The notes under the pieces are model-generated. The model had not been told where the DNA came from. It worked only from the letters and a program-made list of their open reading frames with translations, and did not search any database. DNA of 64,000 nucleotides from contig CAKAKS010000067.1 of the NCBI GenBank assembly GCA_916700875.1, positions 8,645,591 through 8,709,590 on the forward strand. Direction: 5' to 3'. This stretch comes from Sebastes aleutianus (Eukaryota > Chordata > Actinopteri > Perciformes > Sebastidae). The position numbers and the translations under genes were made by a program. Each line of letters starts with the position of its first letter. Position 1 is the stretch's first letter. Below, piece by piece: positions 48,704 to 59,710 of the stretch.

Positions 48704-49034
48704 TAACAGAAGAGACTTAAAGACCAGGTCCAAATCACACTGGAGCACACAGATTTAAAGCAATCAACTTTATTAGAAGACTAACGTTTCGATGCCAACT
48801 GTGTATTCATCAGAGTCAAACCGATCTGAGACTCACATTCTCTTAAATATTTTTTCCAGCCTATGCTGAATCAGTTCCTAATTAGGGGAGGTTATGCAGG
48901 AGAATGTGAGTCTGAGATCGGCTTGACTCTGATTAGGTTGGCGTTGATACGTTAGTCTTTAATAAAGTTGATTGCCTTAAATCCTTGTGCTCCAGTGTCC
49001 TTTGGACCTGTTCTCTGAAGTCTCTCCTGTTACA
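48704..49034 (-). mobile_element. Penelope-like inverted terminal repeats with hammerhead-like motif
   Basis: Two opposed arms of about 130-150 bp (48704-48845 and 48895-49034) share the order TGTAACAG, GGTCCAAA, ACACTGGAGCACA, AATCAACTTTATTA, GACTAACGT. Read on the minus strand, the left arm has CTGATGA (48807-48813), then a 15 base spacer, then CGAAAC (48786-48791), then GTTAGTC and AATAAAGTTGATTGC. CUGAUGA...GAAAC is the catalytic core pattern of hammerhead ribozymes, known from Penelope-like retroelements. Stem pairing looks imperfect. In the right arm the same motif is decayed. No reverse transcriptase is present. Confidence 0.55.
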
Positions 49035-50339
49035 AGATTTATTGATGTATTCTATATCGTAGAATAAAACGTTAAAATCTCTTATCCCTTGTTTCAGACA
49101 TCTAACAAAAAACTCATTCAAAAAACCCAGTGGCTCTGAGATGAGGGAACCGGAAGTGCTACAATGCTAACTCATTTCCAGGTTTTAGGATTCATTCCTG
49201 CACCACTCTATTTGGGACACCCTAAACAATTGAAATTGACAAGTTACATATGGGAACAGACATATCTGTTTACTTTCCTTTGAAGGGAAAACCAGGTAGT
49301 TTGTTCCGTGACGAGATCTCACTAATCTTCAAACACATCATGTAATCCATGCTAGGCAAGAGTTGCCCCAAAAGACACCATGTATTATCAACCTTTCTGC
49401 ATTCAGCTCCTGGTGGACTGCTGCCTTTGAATGTACCAGCAGAGAGGTTGAGTTTGGATCAGACACAGAAACTTCAAAAAGAGACTGTGAAGGCAACAAA
49501 AGGGCAGAAAGAGACGCTTGAAACTCTTCTCTGTATGTGACAGAAATTCTGTGTTTTCTTCAGTAACATGTAGATGAAAGGCAATTTATCATAAAAAAAA
49601 CTCCAAGGCAAAATGTGCCACAGAGCTGGGCAAAATTATAAGGCCCAAATCATCTCTTTCTGTAGCTATGACTGCCCACAACTTGGTTATGTTCATGTTT
49701 TGCTGCTGTTTCTAAGTGGGCGCTCCCTTCCTGTCGCAGAGCCAGCGACTGAGTCAAGGTCCATTCCTGCTCCGGGCAAAACAGGTTCACCCTCACACTT
49801 TCCAACTGTCTGGCCATGAATGATTCACACTGTCCTACTGGTCTATTTTATCTGGCAACAGAGCTTGTACAGTGAAGAGTTTGCTTTATACAAAGTTTAA
49901 AAAAATGAGAGAGAGGTAGAAGAAGACCGTTGTATCTTTAAACAGCAGCAGCTGCAACACTGATGAATAATAATTATTCTGTTCACTGACTGAAGTCTTT
50001 ACTGGAGAGAATTAACTTCAATTCAAAATACTTCATTCATCCCTCAAGTGGCAGTTTAAAAGTCACAATGGCAGTCTTACGAGGTCAGATCAGCAACATT
50101 CCTATAACAGTTTAATCACAATATAAGCCTGAATTGAATGCTGTCACATTAACGGATCGGCACGTGGGATGCTTTTGTGTTTAGCATGCTAACCAATCAC
50201 GATACTCGTGTGTGCCTTATTGGCGACTTGTTCAGTATTAATCTGTTTAAGGGATCAATAGAGTTAACAATCAGTTCTGTTCCTTTTGACAAAGGGATAT
50301 AAGAAATTAAAGTTCAAATGCTTTAAATCAAAGACATAC

Positions 50340-51035
50340 ATATAAGTCAAATAATTGATTTATCAACAACAATTTTGATAATCATTAGTCTTTTTAAAGA
50401 TAGGGTTGATAATATCGATATTGATAATGATCCAGCCAAAACAAACGAGCCCAGTGTTGCCAACTCTCTTCCAATGAAAGTAGCTAGCAGCACTAGCTCC
50501 AAAAGTTGCTAAATCTAGAGAGAAAATTATCATTATCAACGTGAACAACAAACGTGGCTCTTGTTAGTACTCACATCCGTCAAGCTACTAGCTTGTGGAA
50601 GACTACGATGATGCGCAATGAGTGCCAGGCAGAGTGCGCGCAGAAAGGCAGGTAGCCCGTGCAATCATTTCATTCGTGCCAAATGAAATGATTCAATGGG
50701 TTTATTACAGTCCTTTTTCTTTTTTTCGTAAGAGTATTTGATTTGTTGATTGCTGTCGGGATGTAATGAGAATTTATTCATTCATTTATCAACCAAAAAT
50801 GCAAACATTCACTGCTTCCGGCTCCTCGAATGTGATGATTTGCTGATTTTCTCAGTTTTATATCATTGTGAATTGAATATCTTTGTGTTTTTGGACTGTT
50901 GGTCAGACAAAACAAGACATTTGAAGATCACCTTTAGGCTCTGGCAAATTGTGATGTTTCTCACTTCTTTTTTTGTTGCATTTTTTAACAATGAATCCCA
51001 AAAAATATATTTTAAAAAATCATTCACTGCAGCCT
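50340..51035. mobile_element. TAGRGCTGCA-family fragments
   Basis: About 50340-50400 holds one end and 50760-51035 holds the family interior (ATTGTGAATTGAATATCTTT, TTTTTGGACTGTTGGTCAGA, CAAAACAAGACATTTGAAGA). The region 50410-50750 between them has no recognisable feature. Confidence 0.45.
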
Positions 51036-52223
51036 TAGTAGAATGATCACAAATGATTTGTAGAGTACTATGAAATACGATTGCAACCCTGACATCAGAA
51101 ATATTAAGTTATGCTTCCTAGAAAGGAGGGCGGCTTAACTGATCATCTGAACCTTTAAATAACTCTGACAGGGCAGCAATCTGTTCCTGGAAAAAAGGTT
51201 CACACTTGAAAGCTCTGCACTCTGCATTTATAGAGGGGGATTTCTCCCTCTCCCTCTCTCTCTCTCTCTCTCCTCATTTCCTCTCACCTCTCCTTTCTCT
51301 CATCTTGTCTCTGTCTTATAGAGCTGCAGCCGATAGCGAGAGAAAGTGCACAGACTTGATAAAAATGAATGATTTTATTAGTCGCTAAGACTAAGCTGGC
51401 GTGCAGAGGACCCGGTTTTATCCGGGCTTTGCGTGCGATGCCTAGCACAGTATTAGCTACCGGACAGATTTCCCCACTGGACAGGCAGATGCTTTCCCCC
51501 CAGAGCGCCGTGGAAGCGCCATGTGTCACTGAATCTGAGCCGGGATAAGACGTCTGTCACACTGAGCTCTGAATGGGATCTAAAGCGCCCTGGTGCATCA
51601 TACGACAGAACATCCTCATCATCTCTACTCTCAAGTTTTTTTTGGACTTAATGTTGAGCAGAATTGCCTGAGTGACGATTTACTTTACAACATGTAAATC
51701 AGTAGTAGTCGTGCCCATCCACTCACTCGCAGTAAGACTGACATGGTAACCAGATGTTGGCCTCTGTTACAGGCCATTACCGTTACTACGTGCATGAATC
51801 AGACAGTAATCGTGTCACATGATCTGCAGTCTGCATTAGAGTAAATACTTCTTTATTAGACTTTTGACCTGATGATGGAAATGTTATGTAAGATATCCAT
51901 GTAGATTAATGTTCGTCCTGGCCTTTTGCAGAGTCTGTTTCACATCAGGGGCGCTGGCGTACATGCACTGCACCAGTGTTATGCAGCACCATCATTATTA
52001 TGGCTGTTTGTATAAACACTGGCATCGTGATGTATGGAAATATCAATAGCATCTTAGAAACTGCAGAGATCCTCACTATTGAATTCTTTTATCGGTGTGC
52101 TGCGTGTTGGTTTATATAATTTTTCTGTTTCCCTCTTGAAGCACCACTGAATGTCATAAGAATTTTTAAAAAATGGTGTATATGATTACATGTTTTACAT
52201 CCTTCTTCCTCGTTCTTTTACAG

Positions 52224-52283
52224 ACTGCAATGAGGAGACGAGGAAGCAGAGAAGCATTTAAAGACAAGAAGTCTACGAGTCAG
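52224..52283 (+). CDS. mtcl1: mtcl1 coding exon 4 (60 bp)
   Basis: A very small phase-0 exon encoding residues 431-450, TAMRRRGSREAFKDKKSTSQ. It aligns with the basic linker of human MTCL1 that follows NELER, where KRRGSR and KEKK occur. The acceptor is TTTTACAG ending at 52223 and the donor is GTAAAA from 52284. RRRGS is a basophilic-kinase type motif, so Ser438 is a plausible phosphosite by inference. The exon joins the coiled coil of exon 3 to the first SOGA repeat of exon 5. Being 60 bp with both ends in phase 0, it could be skipped without shifting the frame. Confidence 0.9.
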
Positions 52284-52682
52284 GTAAAACATTTAAAAAA
52301 GATATTGTTCTGTCCTTTTCCTCTAAATTCAAAGTCTTCAATAAAATATTGAATGCCAAATGCATTAAAGGATAATCTCGTTGATATTCTATATTTTTAT
52401 TATTGTCAACGAATCCCATGAAAAGACCAAAACCAACAATGAACTGGATGTAGTTAAACGGCTTTATTCGTTTTGGGCATATCAAAGTTTAAAATTGGAA
52501 AGTGGAGAGTATTGAGTTTGTGGAGCAGTCTATCAGAGGTGGCGATCATCTTAATAAATTACTTCAGAGAGAGACATATTGGATTTTTAAATTTGATGCT
52601 GTGGTGTATCCATGTCTTAAAGCTGATTATAGCAAATATGATTAAAAAAAACTTTTATAAACTTGTATAAAACTGTCATTAT

Positions 52683-53045
52683 ATCCTGACAGTAGTGCAT
52701 GAGACAGGTTATCTGTGAAAAAAAAATCATATTCCTCTGCTCCTCTTAGTGCTCCTATTGTCATTTGCAAGATTTCACAGCGCCGAAGAAAAACAACCAA
52801 TCAGAGCCGAGCAGTCTCTGCAGCATCTGTCAATCACTGCTCACGAAACTCTGATTAAACGGTCAAACTAGGCAGCGTTGATCAAATATGAATCTATATT
52901 CTGTTACTTTAATGCCTATTTCTCGCCTCAAATGTTTTCAGAAACATCTTGTAGTGAACTGTTTGGCTGTAAAATGAGAAAGGTTGCACCGTCCGGTGTG
53001 CGGTGCTTGGTTTTGGCTTGACTTTTCATAACATGGCGGCCAGGT
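52683..53045. mobile_element. Partial reverse copy of the 19722-20380 element
   Basis: Shares, in reversed orientation or internal rearrangement, ACAGTAGTGCATGAGACAGG, GTCAAACTAGGCAGCG and AAACATCTTGTAGTGAACTG. Both TTAA ends are lost. Confidence 0.55.
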
Positions 53046-53059
53046 CGCAAAGGAAGGAA

Positions 53060-53240
53060 TCACAACATTCCACTCAGGTTGACTTCTCTTTCCAGCCAAG
53101 CCCTGAGGAAGACCCAGTGTGTCGAAATCGCCTTTCTCCTTTTGTATTTTTAACTTTGATACCCTTACCTAATAAAAGCATTTTAACTACATCCTTAGCT
53201 CGTGCCTTGAGGAAACCCAGGAGCTTCCTGTTTTCTATAG
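53060..53240 (+). mobile_element. Penelope-like fragment with degraded ribozyme-like motif
   Basis: CCTGAGGAAGACCCAGTGTG followed by TCGAAATCG (about 53101-53130), then an AATAAAAGCATTTTAACTAC tail. This has the layout of the CTGATGA...CGAAAC motif at 48786-48813 but with changed core bases. Confidence 0.35.
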
Positions 53241-53500
53241 TTAAAGATAAAGAGCACCTTGCATTCACCTGTGGTTTACTACTTTACAACCGAGATATTT
53301 TCTCTTTTCTAATATACATCCTCTGTGCTATAGAGCTCAATTGTTGTCCAAAATCTATTAGAAACACATCAGTGAGCCACACAACTGCACTGGGTGACAT
53401 GTCCCTTCATTACCACGAAAACACAAACTGTTGTTTATTTTGACTTGATCCCACATGCACCGTCTTGCTACTGTAAATACTCACTACAGCCAAATGTGGA

Positions 53501-54072
53501 CGATTAGACTGTTATCAGGCCATTAAATAGGCGTATCAGTCGCTATAAGCACCATAGTTGTGGGTCAATAGGGGCCTACTACACCCAGTATTAGGTTTTA
53601 TCATCTATTCACATGGTAGATCACTGACAGACGGAATAGTGGAACACGACAGCGACCTCTACCAACCGTCGTTATTATGACAGAAGCAGAAGTCAGGCGC
53701 TGTAGTATAGACAGTGTGAAATTCTTATCGGGTGGAGGTCAGAGGCAATAAATGGGTCACAATACACAGGGTTTCCACGCAGGAGACCGGGGTTCGCATC
53801 CCGTGAGCAACCAACAATGTGTAGATGTCTTTGTATTCTCAAGAGTTAAGTTTCACTTTCAACTTAACTAAGTGGTTTTGTTGCCTAAACCTAAAGAAGC
53901 CTTTTCGATTGTGTTCAAAACATAACGTTTCATTCAGTTTTACAATATGTTAGAACGTGTTGCTTTTAAGTTTCGCTTTCACTTTTACAACATAGTAGGC
54001 CCTACTGACCCACATCTATGGTGCTTATAGCGACTGATACGCCTATTTAATGGCCTGATAACAGTCGAATCG
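53501..54072. mobile_element. Element with about 80 bp near-perfect terminal inverted repeats
   Basis: The left end, CGATTAGACTGTTATCAGGC onward to about 53581, is matched by the reverse complement of about 53993-54072 with roughly three substitutions and one indel. The right end reads ACTGATACGCCTATTTAATG and ends GTCGAATCG. The interior of about 410 bp contains AACTTAACTAAGTGGTTTTG, shared with the insert at 41015-41576. No transposase. Long ends like these resemble Mutator-like or fold-back elements, which is an inference. Confidence 0.85.
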
Positions 54073-54254
54073 GGTTGATTAATCCACCACTGGAAGTAGT
54101 CCCCAACAAATGCACTTTTTACTGTTTGAAAATGTTTGCTAAAAACTATGGTACCTAGCTGTTTGTTGACAATAATAAAAGTATGACATATCATCAGCTT
54201 TATTTCTTAAAGTCTTTAATTGCATCATTATCCTCATCCTTATCGCCTTGCTAG

Positions 54255-55628
54255 GAGGACAGTGCAGACCTCAGGTGCCAGCTCCAGTTTTCCAAAGAGG
54301 AGTCCGGCCTGATGAGAAAAAAGATGGCGAAGCTGGGCCGGGAGAAGGACGAACTGGAGCAGGAGCTGCAGAAGTACAAGTCAGTTTACGGGGACGTGGA
54401 CAGTCCCCTTCCCCTGGCCGAGTGCTCCGGCGGCGGTCCTCACACCACTCGAGAGGCGGAGCTGCGGTTACGGCTCAAGCTGGTGGAGGAGGAGGCGAAC
54501 ATCCTGGGCAGGAAGATTGTGGAGCTGGAAGTGGAGAACCGCAGCCTGCGGGCGGAAAACGAAGACATCCGCTGTCAGTATGAAAGAGACTGCTTTGGGC
54601 GGGAACCCTTCTCCAGCATGCCCTCGTCGCCATACGGTGGTGATGCGCTGGATTCGGCAAGTGAGCTACGACGCCATCTACAATTTGTGGAGGAGGAGGC
54701 GGAGCTGCTGCGCCGCTCCATCTCTGAGATTGAGGACCACAACAGGCAGCTGACATCTGAACTCAATCGCTTCAAGTTCGGCCCCAGCAGCAGCAGCTCT
54801 GTTGGCGAGGAGGGTAGCGAGGGAGGATTATTTAAACCTGGTAACGGGGGGAACGGCAGCGGGATGATGGTGGAGGAGCTTAAATCAGCCAGGATGCAGA
54901 TCAATGAGCTGAGTGGAAAGGTGATGAAGCTTCAGTACGAGAACCGAGTCCTCATGTCCAACGTCCAGCGCTGTGACCTGGCTGCACACCTGGGCCTGCG
55001 CACCGGCAGCCCTCGAGACAGCGACGCAGAGAGCGACGCAGGCCGGCGAGAAGCCGCTGAGGAAGAGGAGGCAGGACGCCTTCTTCTCCTCCACCCCAAG
55101 AGGGAGGGCCCCATTGGGGGCGAGAGCGACTCCGAAGACCTGTTTGAGAAAACGACAACCACCTCAGGGTTCGGAAGCATCAAACCCTCAGACGGCAGCG
55201 AGCTCAGCGCCACCGAACTGGCCAACCGCAGGAGGGAAGAACGGGAGTCGTTCACTAACGTGAAACGCGAGGCCGACAGGCTCGGGAAGACGGTGGACCG
55301 GCTGATCACGGACACCGACAGTCTGATCTTTGAGGGCAGGCTGCTGGTGACGACAGGAGAGAGCCCGGAAGGAGAGGAGGAGTCTGGATCCAAACCAGAC
55401 ACGCAGGTCCTGGACACCATCAACACTCGCATGAAGGCCTTCCGCACGGAGCTGCACATCTTCATGGAGAAGCTGGACCATGTAGGGGAGGGGCTGAGAG
55501 AAAGGACAGACGATCTGTCGCCCATGCCGAACCTAACAGAGTCCAGCAGCTTCCTGTCCACAGTCACCTCCATGTCCCGGGACTCTCCCATTGGCACCTT
55601 TGGACGAGACCTGGTGACGGACTTCCAG
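54255..55628 (+). CDS. mtcl1: mtcl1 coding exon 5 (SOGA repeats)
   Basis: A 1374 bp phase-0 exon encoding residues 451-908. The first SOGA-type segment starts SADLRCQLQFSKEESGLMRK (about 453-500) and runs to YGDVDSPLP. The second starts SELRRHLQFVEEEAELLRRS (about 587-630). Between them lies the coiled coil LRLKLVEEEANILGRKIVEL. Later come LKSARMQINELSGKVMKLQY, the acidic SPRDSDAESDAG, KREGPIGGESDSEDLFEKT, the coiled-coil segment VKREADRLGKTVDRLITDTD and the conserved LTESSSFLSTVTSMSRDSPI near the end. All align in order with human MTCL1. The acceptor is TTGCTAG ending at 54254 and the donor is GTAGGT from 55629. Translation does not begin at internal ATGs such as 54312; the frame is open from the acceptor. 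Poly-Ser after FKFGP is a fish-specific insertion as far as I can tell. Confidence 0.97.
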
Positions 55629-56504
55629 GTAGGTTCAATGAACTTCTTGTGGCCTTTTCTACTGTTTTAAAGGTGACACCTCTCTGTACGTTTAGATGTT
55701 TTCTTTCTGTCGCTGCTTGGTTCTTTTGCAAAAAGAGAAAAATCAATAATAAGGGAGAAAGATGATGGGAAAAAGTCAATACATTGGGATTTTCTGAAGA
55801 CCATTGCAAACAAGATTTAAAGTCTTTCAAAAGAACTTTTTAATTAGCATCCAGCCTCAAAAGCATCCCACTTGGTTGTCCAGACGATATCACGTTGCAA
55901 GAAAGAAACACTGAAAACAAAACAATATCGCACCAGATGGCTTCATCGCTTTAAACCAGCAGTAGACAGAAATCTTCAGTCTGCAAAATCCTGTCAAGTA
56001 GCAGATAGCCACGGGAAAACCCGCTGGTGTGTTTATTAATGTGAGAATTCATTTAGGTTTGATTTAAATGGCCCTTAGCGTGCAGTCATTAGTCGACCAT
56101 TTAAGTCCAAACTAAACTAAATGAGATCCTCAGTCAGCACTGTGTGCAAAAACTCTAATTAAAGACAGTGGCAGTGCCGTACATCTTCAGCAGAACACAT
56201 ACGATCCACAGCCGTGCCTGTCAATGGGAATCTCATTAAGCTGTAGGCAAATGTAGCTTTTAGGATATTAGGTTTGGATTCTTTCAAGTCTATCTTAATG
56301 CAATATCCACGTGCCCGTATGTATGTTGAGAGAGTTGATGGTCACTCACTGTAATCATTCCACCTCTCCATAGTGGCAGCAGTGTGACTCCACTGTAAGA
56401 AATAGGGGAGAAAGTCTTTATTCTGTGGAAAAAAATGTATGAAGTGTGCAGATTTTACTCATCAAAGAGTGTTTACAGGTGTCTGAGCACTACTGCATAT
56501 GTGA

Positions 56505-57690
56505 ATAAAGTTATATAAAGACGTTTGTGGCTCCAGAGGGAGCTGTGGGAAGTCGGATAAGCTTGGTCGGAGCTGAAGACTACAAAAAAAAATCTCTTGA
56601 TGTGGCGTTAGAAAGAAGTGAGCTTACCAGACCTCTGTAGCTCCTCATCCCTGCTTGAGGCTTGAGGCTCGAGGCTACGTTAGCCGCCACTAGCATAATG
56701 CAGCCTTCACATGGAATCAGGCAGATGGTAGACTGCAGACTACCTTCTGGTCGGCATGGGAACGAAATGGCAGGACGGCAAAACGAAAAACATGCATGAC
56801 GATATGTTGCAATTATAATGGAATAAAATATGTAATATAAAATGATTTTGTGTCTACTATTTAATGTAATTATACTAGTAATGCGTTTAGCTATAAAATG
56901 CAGCTTTCTCTTAATATTCGATTGCAAACTTAAACAACTTTCTCCAGTGTGAGGGAGCTACGTAACGTTCGGTTGTAAATTCCGTTACCGTTGCCAGTAT
57001 TCTCTGACAGACACACCTGATTTTACCATCCATCTCTCGTCCACTAACATGACATCAGATTTTAGTGTCGGAAGCGTTCTGGTTTCAGTTTGTCATCTTA
57101 GTAGTATTGACCAATCACGTTCGAGCAGGCTTTGGTTGAATGCAGGTAAACAGTCCGTGTGGAGAGCAAAAAGAGGGGGAACACATCGGCCGAAATGCAA
57201 ACTCGGAACCCACTGGCCATCGTCTGATCATGATGAGCGTTTAATTGGTTTAAAATGAGTTTGTAAACTGGCTACTTGTGAAACAATCCGGTCGTAAATG
57301 CCGTCTCTCAACTCCAACTCGAGTCTCGCATCTCAAGTTGCTAATCGGACTGTAACAATGAGCAGCGCACGGAAAAGGAATTCACTGGCTATTCCAGAAT
57401 CCCAGAAATACAGTATAACCCCTTACCCCGTGAGACTTATCTGTTGACAGGTTTTTGAGATTGCCGTCTACCTGATTCCATGTCGATGTAACAAAACACA
57501 CCTGAATCTCTGACCAAACTGTTTGAGGTTGAGTTGCTTCGTGGGTAATGAAGGCGGCAGGTTTTGACCAGGAAGAAGAATGCATGGAATAAAAAAAAGA
57601 CTATCTTTGGTTTTTCTGCTGCATTGATTTTAATCTTCTTCTTTTTTTAAACTGTTCATCACAAGTCTGACAATGTTACAGGAGTGCAAT
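56505..57690. mobile_element. Dispersed repeat with nested repeat insertion
   Basis: The outer parts, about 56505-56750 and 57466-57690, match the uninterrupted copy at 45880-46370. The middle contains the copy (57052-57455) of the repeat at 28190-28605. Confidence 0.6.
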
Positions 57691-57895
57691 GTAAAAATGA
57701 GGCTTTAGTAGTGTGAGTTGGCCAAACTGAGTGAGTTTCTTACAAAAAGTATTTTTTGTACAGAATTCCCAGTGTTTCCTTTCTGAGATGTCTGACTTCA
57801 ACTCCTTGGCCTAACCTTGGCTAAAAATAAATTTTTGCGCAGAGCGAGGAAAGTGGATTTTGCCCCCCATTTCTTACAGTGGAGTCAAGCTACAA

Positions 57896-58209
57896 CAGGT
57901 GGGGAGTTGTCACTTGTCAAATGGTAACGCTGGCGTCCTAAGGCGAGTTCCTGGAGGACAGAAACCTCCCGTGGAGGAGAAGAGCAAAAGCTTGCTTGAT
58001 CTTGATTTTGATGAAGAGACCGTGAAATCGGGGTCTCATGATTCTTCTGATTGTTTGGGTTTTAAGTAGGAAGTTTCAGAAGAGCTACCACAGGGATAAC
58101 TGGCTTGTGTGTAATCAATGTGAAGCAGAAATCCAAAGCACCAAGCATTGACTGGTCACCCACTTGTAGAGAAAGTGAGCTGGGATTAGACCATCATGAG
58201 ACAGGTTAG
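57896..58209 (+). pseudogene. 28S rRNA fragment (domain V) pseudogene
   Basis: A sense-strand piece of the large-subunit rRNA gene. Recognisable blocks are CAGGTGGGGAGT (57896), GTCCTAAGGCGAG, GGAGGACAGAAACCTCCCGT, GCTTGATCTTGATTTT, the near-universal CCACAGGGATAACTGGCTTG (58089-58108), GTGAAGCAGAAATCC with CACCAAGCATTG, and GAGACAGGTTAG (58198-58209). This is the peptidyl-transferase part of domain V. It carries many substitutions, a deletion of about 18 bases near 57912 and one of about 55 bases after GGCTTGTG, so it cannot be functional. The flanking rRNA sequence is absent on both sides. Confidence 0.9.
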
Positions 58210-58346
58210 ATAGACTTGAAACATCCAAACCTATCATGTAAAGCCTCAAGAGGAAATATTGAGAGACTCCAGAGGTCCAGTGCCAGCACAGGGTGACATT
58301 TAGCAGGACCCCCGCTCCGACACGAGCCACCCAGCTCTACCACACC

Positions 58347-58348
58347 GG

Positions 58349-58380
<32 letters not shown>
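58347..58380 (+). repeat. (CCACCG)n short tandem repeat
   Basis: About five units of CCACCG in intron 5, downstream of the 28S fragment. Confidence 0.9.
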
Positions 58381-59710
58381 CTCCCCTCGACCCACCATCG
58401 CTTCCTGCTGCTGCCACATTCACATCTGCATCTCCATGCACATCCTCATAGCCAGCGGCCCCGCCTGCCTCCTTCTCCCTGCACTCACTGTCTGCAGCTG
58501 CCCTGCTTCCAGTCAGCCAGGGCCAGGGGAGGGTGCTTAGGAGGGTGCTTGAGAGGGTGCTTCGTATGAATGGAGCACTAAATGCAGCTTCCTCCATTTG
58601 GCTCGATTCAAAGCTTTTCCTGACATAGTGAACTGCTGCATGATGTAGTTTAGTAAATATTTCCCTCTCTACAGCTTTGCTACACCATGCTATCACGTAT
58701 GTGACTCATTACGACACAAAAATGGTGTAGCTATAATGTTTGAACCACATAGATCATCACGCATACACACACAGACGCACGTGGGATTGGTTACTCCACG
58801 GTGTTGCCAAGGAGACGAACCATAAAAATGTGTGCACTGTCTAAAATAACCTCTGTTGGATAAAAAGAAAAAGAGTTGCATGGCGCTGCTGTGTGAGTGG
58901 AAGAACCTCGCTGGCTGGCTTCCTGCTTTTTCTGTTCCTGTTTTATTGCAGCTTAGTGTAAGTCAACATGTCAACATACTGTGTGCTCTCCCAAAGCAGG
59001 TTCATTATCTCTGTACTGCATGATCAGGCAGACATCTTTCTTGGGTGGGTTTTCTAATCGCCGTATTGGAATAGAACAAGCAGCTCTGCAAACATTGCTC
59101 ACTTCAAGAAGCCAATCTGCTTTGTAGAGATAATCGAGTGAAGCTGCCTCCATTCTGATTCTATCCCAATGACTTGTTTCTGCTTTGCTCCTCTGCCTGT
59201 AGGACTCGCTGGTTAGTCTGGGTGAAGCTGGGTGGTTTAGTCAATGCTAACCACTTTACTAACAACTCACACCTGCTCAAAGCAATAAGGCCTTCGTCCA
59301 TCAGAGTTGTTGAAGATGATCAAAGTTGTAGAGCAGCCTGTATATATAATCCATTTAAAAAAAATTAAATATGTACAGAAGGGCTTTCACTAGAGGAAAA
59401 ATGTGGATGTTTTCTCACAATTATTTCCTCAGAGTCCCATAATTTTATTATATTTAACTCATAACAATGAGAGCTGTGTGTCGCAATTACAAGATATTTA
59501 TCTCATAATTATTTTGTAAACTGTTGGAAATGTTTTCTTGTAAGTATGACTTCTGTATCTCGTAATTAAAAGATGTGGATCTTGAGTAGGGCGAGAATCT
59601 GGCGATACGTATCGTGATCCAGGGGTTGGTTAAGATTCAAAATATTGCGATACTGTAAGCAAGGCGATATATTGCAATTTTTTTCAAATCTAATTTTAAG
59701 GAAAACTGTC

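Larger units (their letters stand above)
14919..52223 (+). other. mtcl1: mtcl1 intron 3 (37.3 kb)
   Basis: This giant intron separates coiled-coil exon 3 from the 60 bp exon 4. I found no coding exon, RNA gene or intact transposon gene inside it on either strand; the longest open frames are about 150 codons and unlike any protein I know. The repeats I can name are listed separately. The stretches 14919-15894, 16766-19040, 20381-21580, 22331-23785, 25030-25950, 28610-30246, 30385-31554, 32848-34446, 34994-36301, 36776-40320, 42030-43783, 44640-45300, 46372-46797, 47682-48703 and 49035-50338 hold no feature I can support. Some GC-rich, repeat-poor parts (about 30560-31090, 33700-34330, 43010-43550, 51310-51600) may be regulatory. 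Confidence 0.85.
52284..54254 (+). other. mtcl1: mtcl1 intron 4
   Basis: A 1971 bp intron. It contains a partial copy of the 19722-20380 element (about 52683-53045), a Penelope-like fragment (about 53060-53240) and the long-TIR element at 53501-54072. I see nothing further. Confidence 0.85.

Noticed and set aside
53003..53443. 146 codon frame in intron 4
   Set aside because: It covers repeat fragments and has no recognisable domain; it lies between two good splice sites of mtcl1.
57860..58069. 69 codon frame
   Set aside because: It is part of the 28S rRNA fragment.
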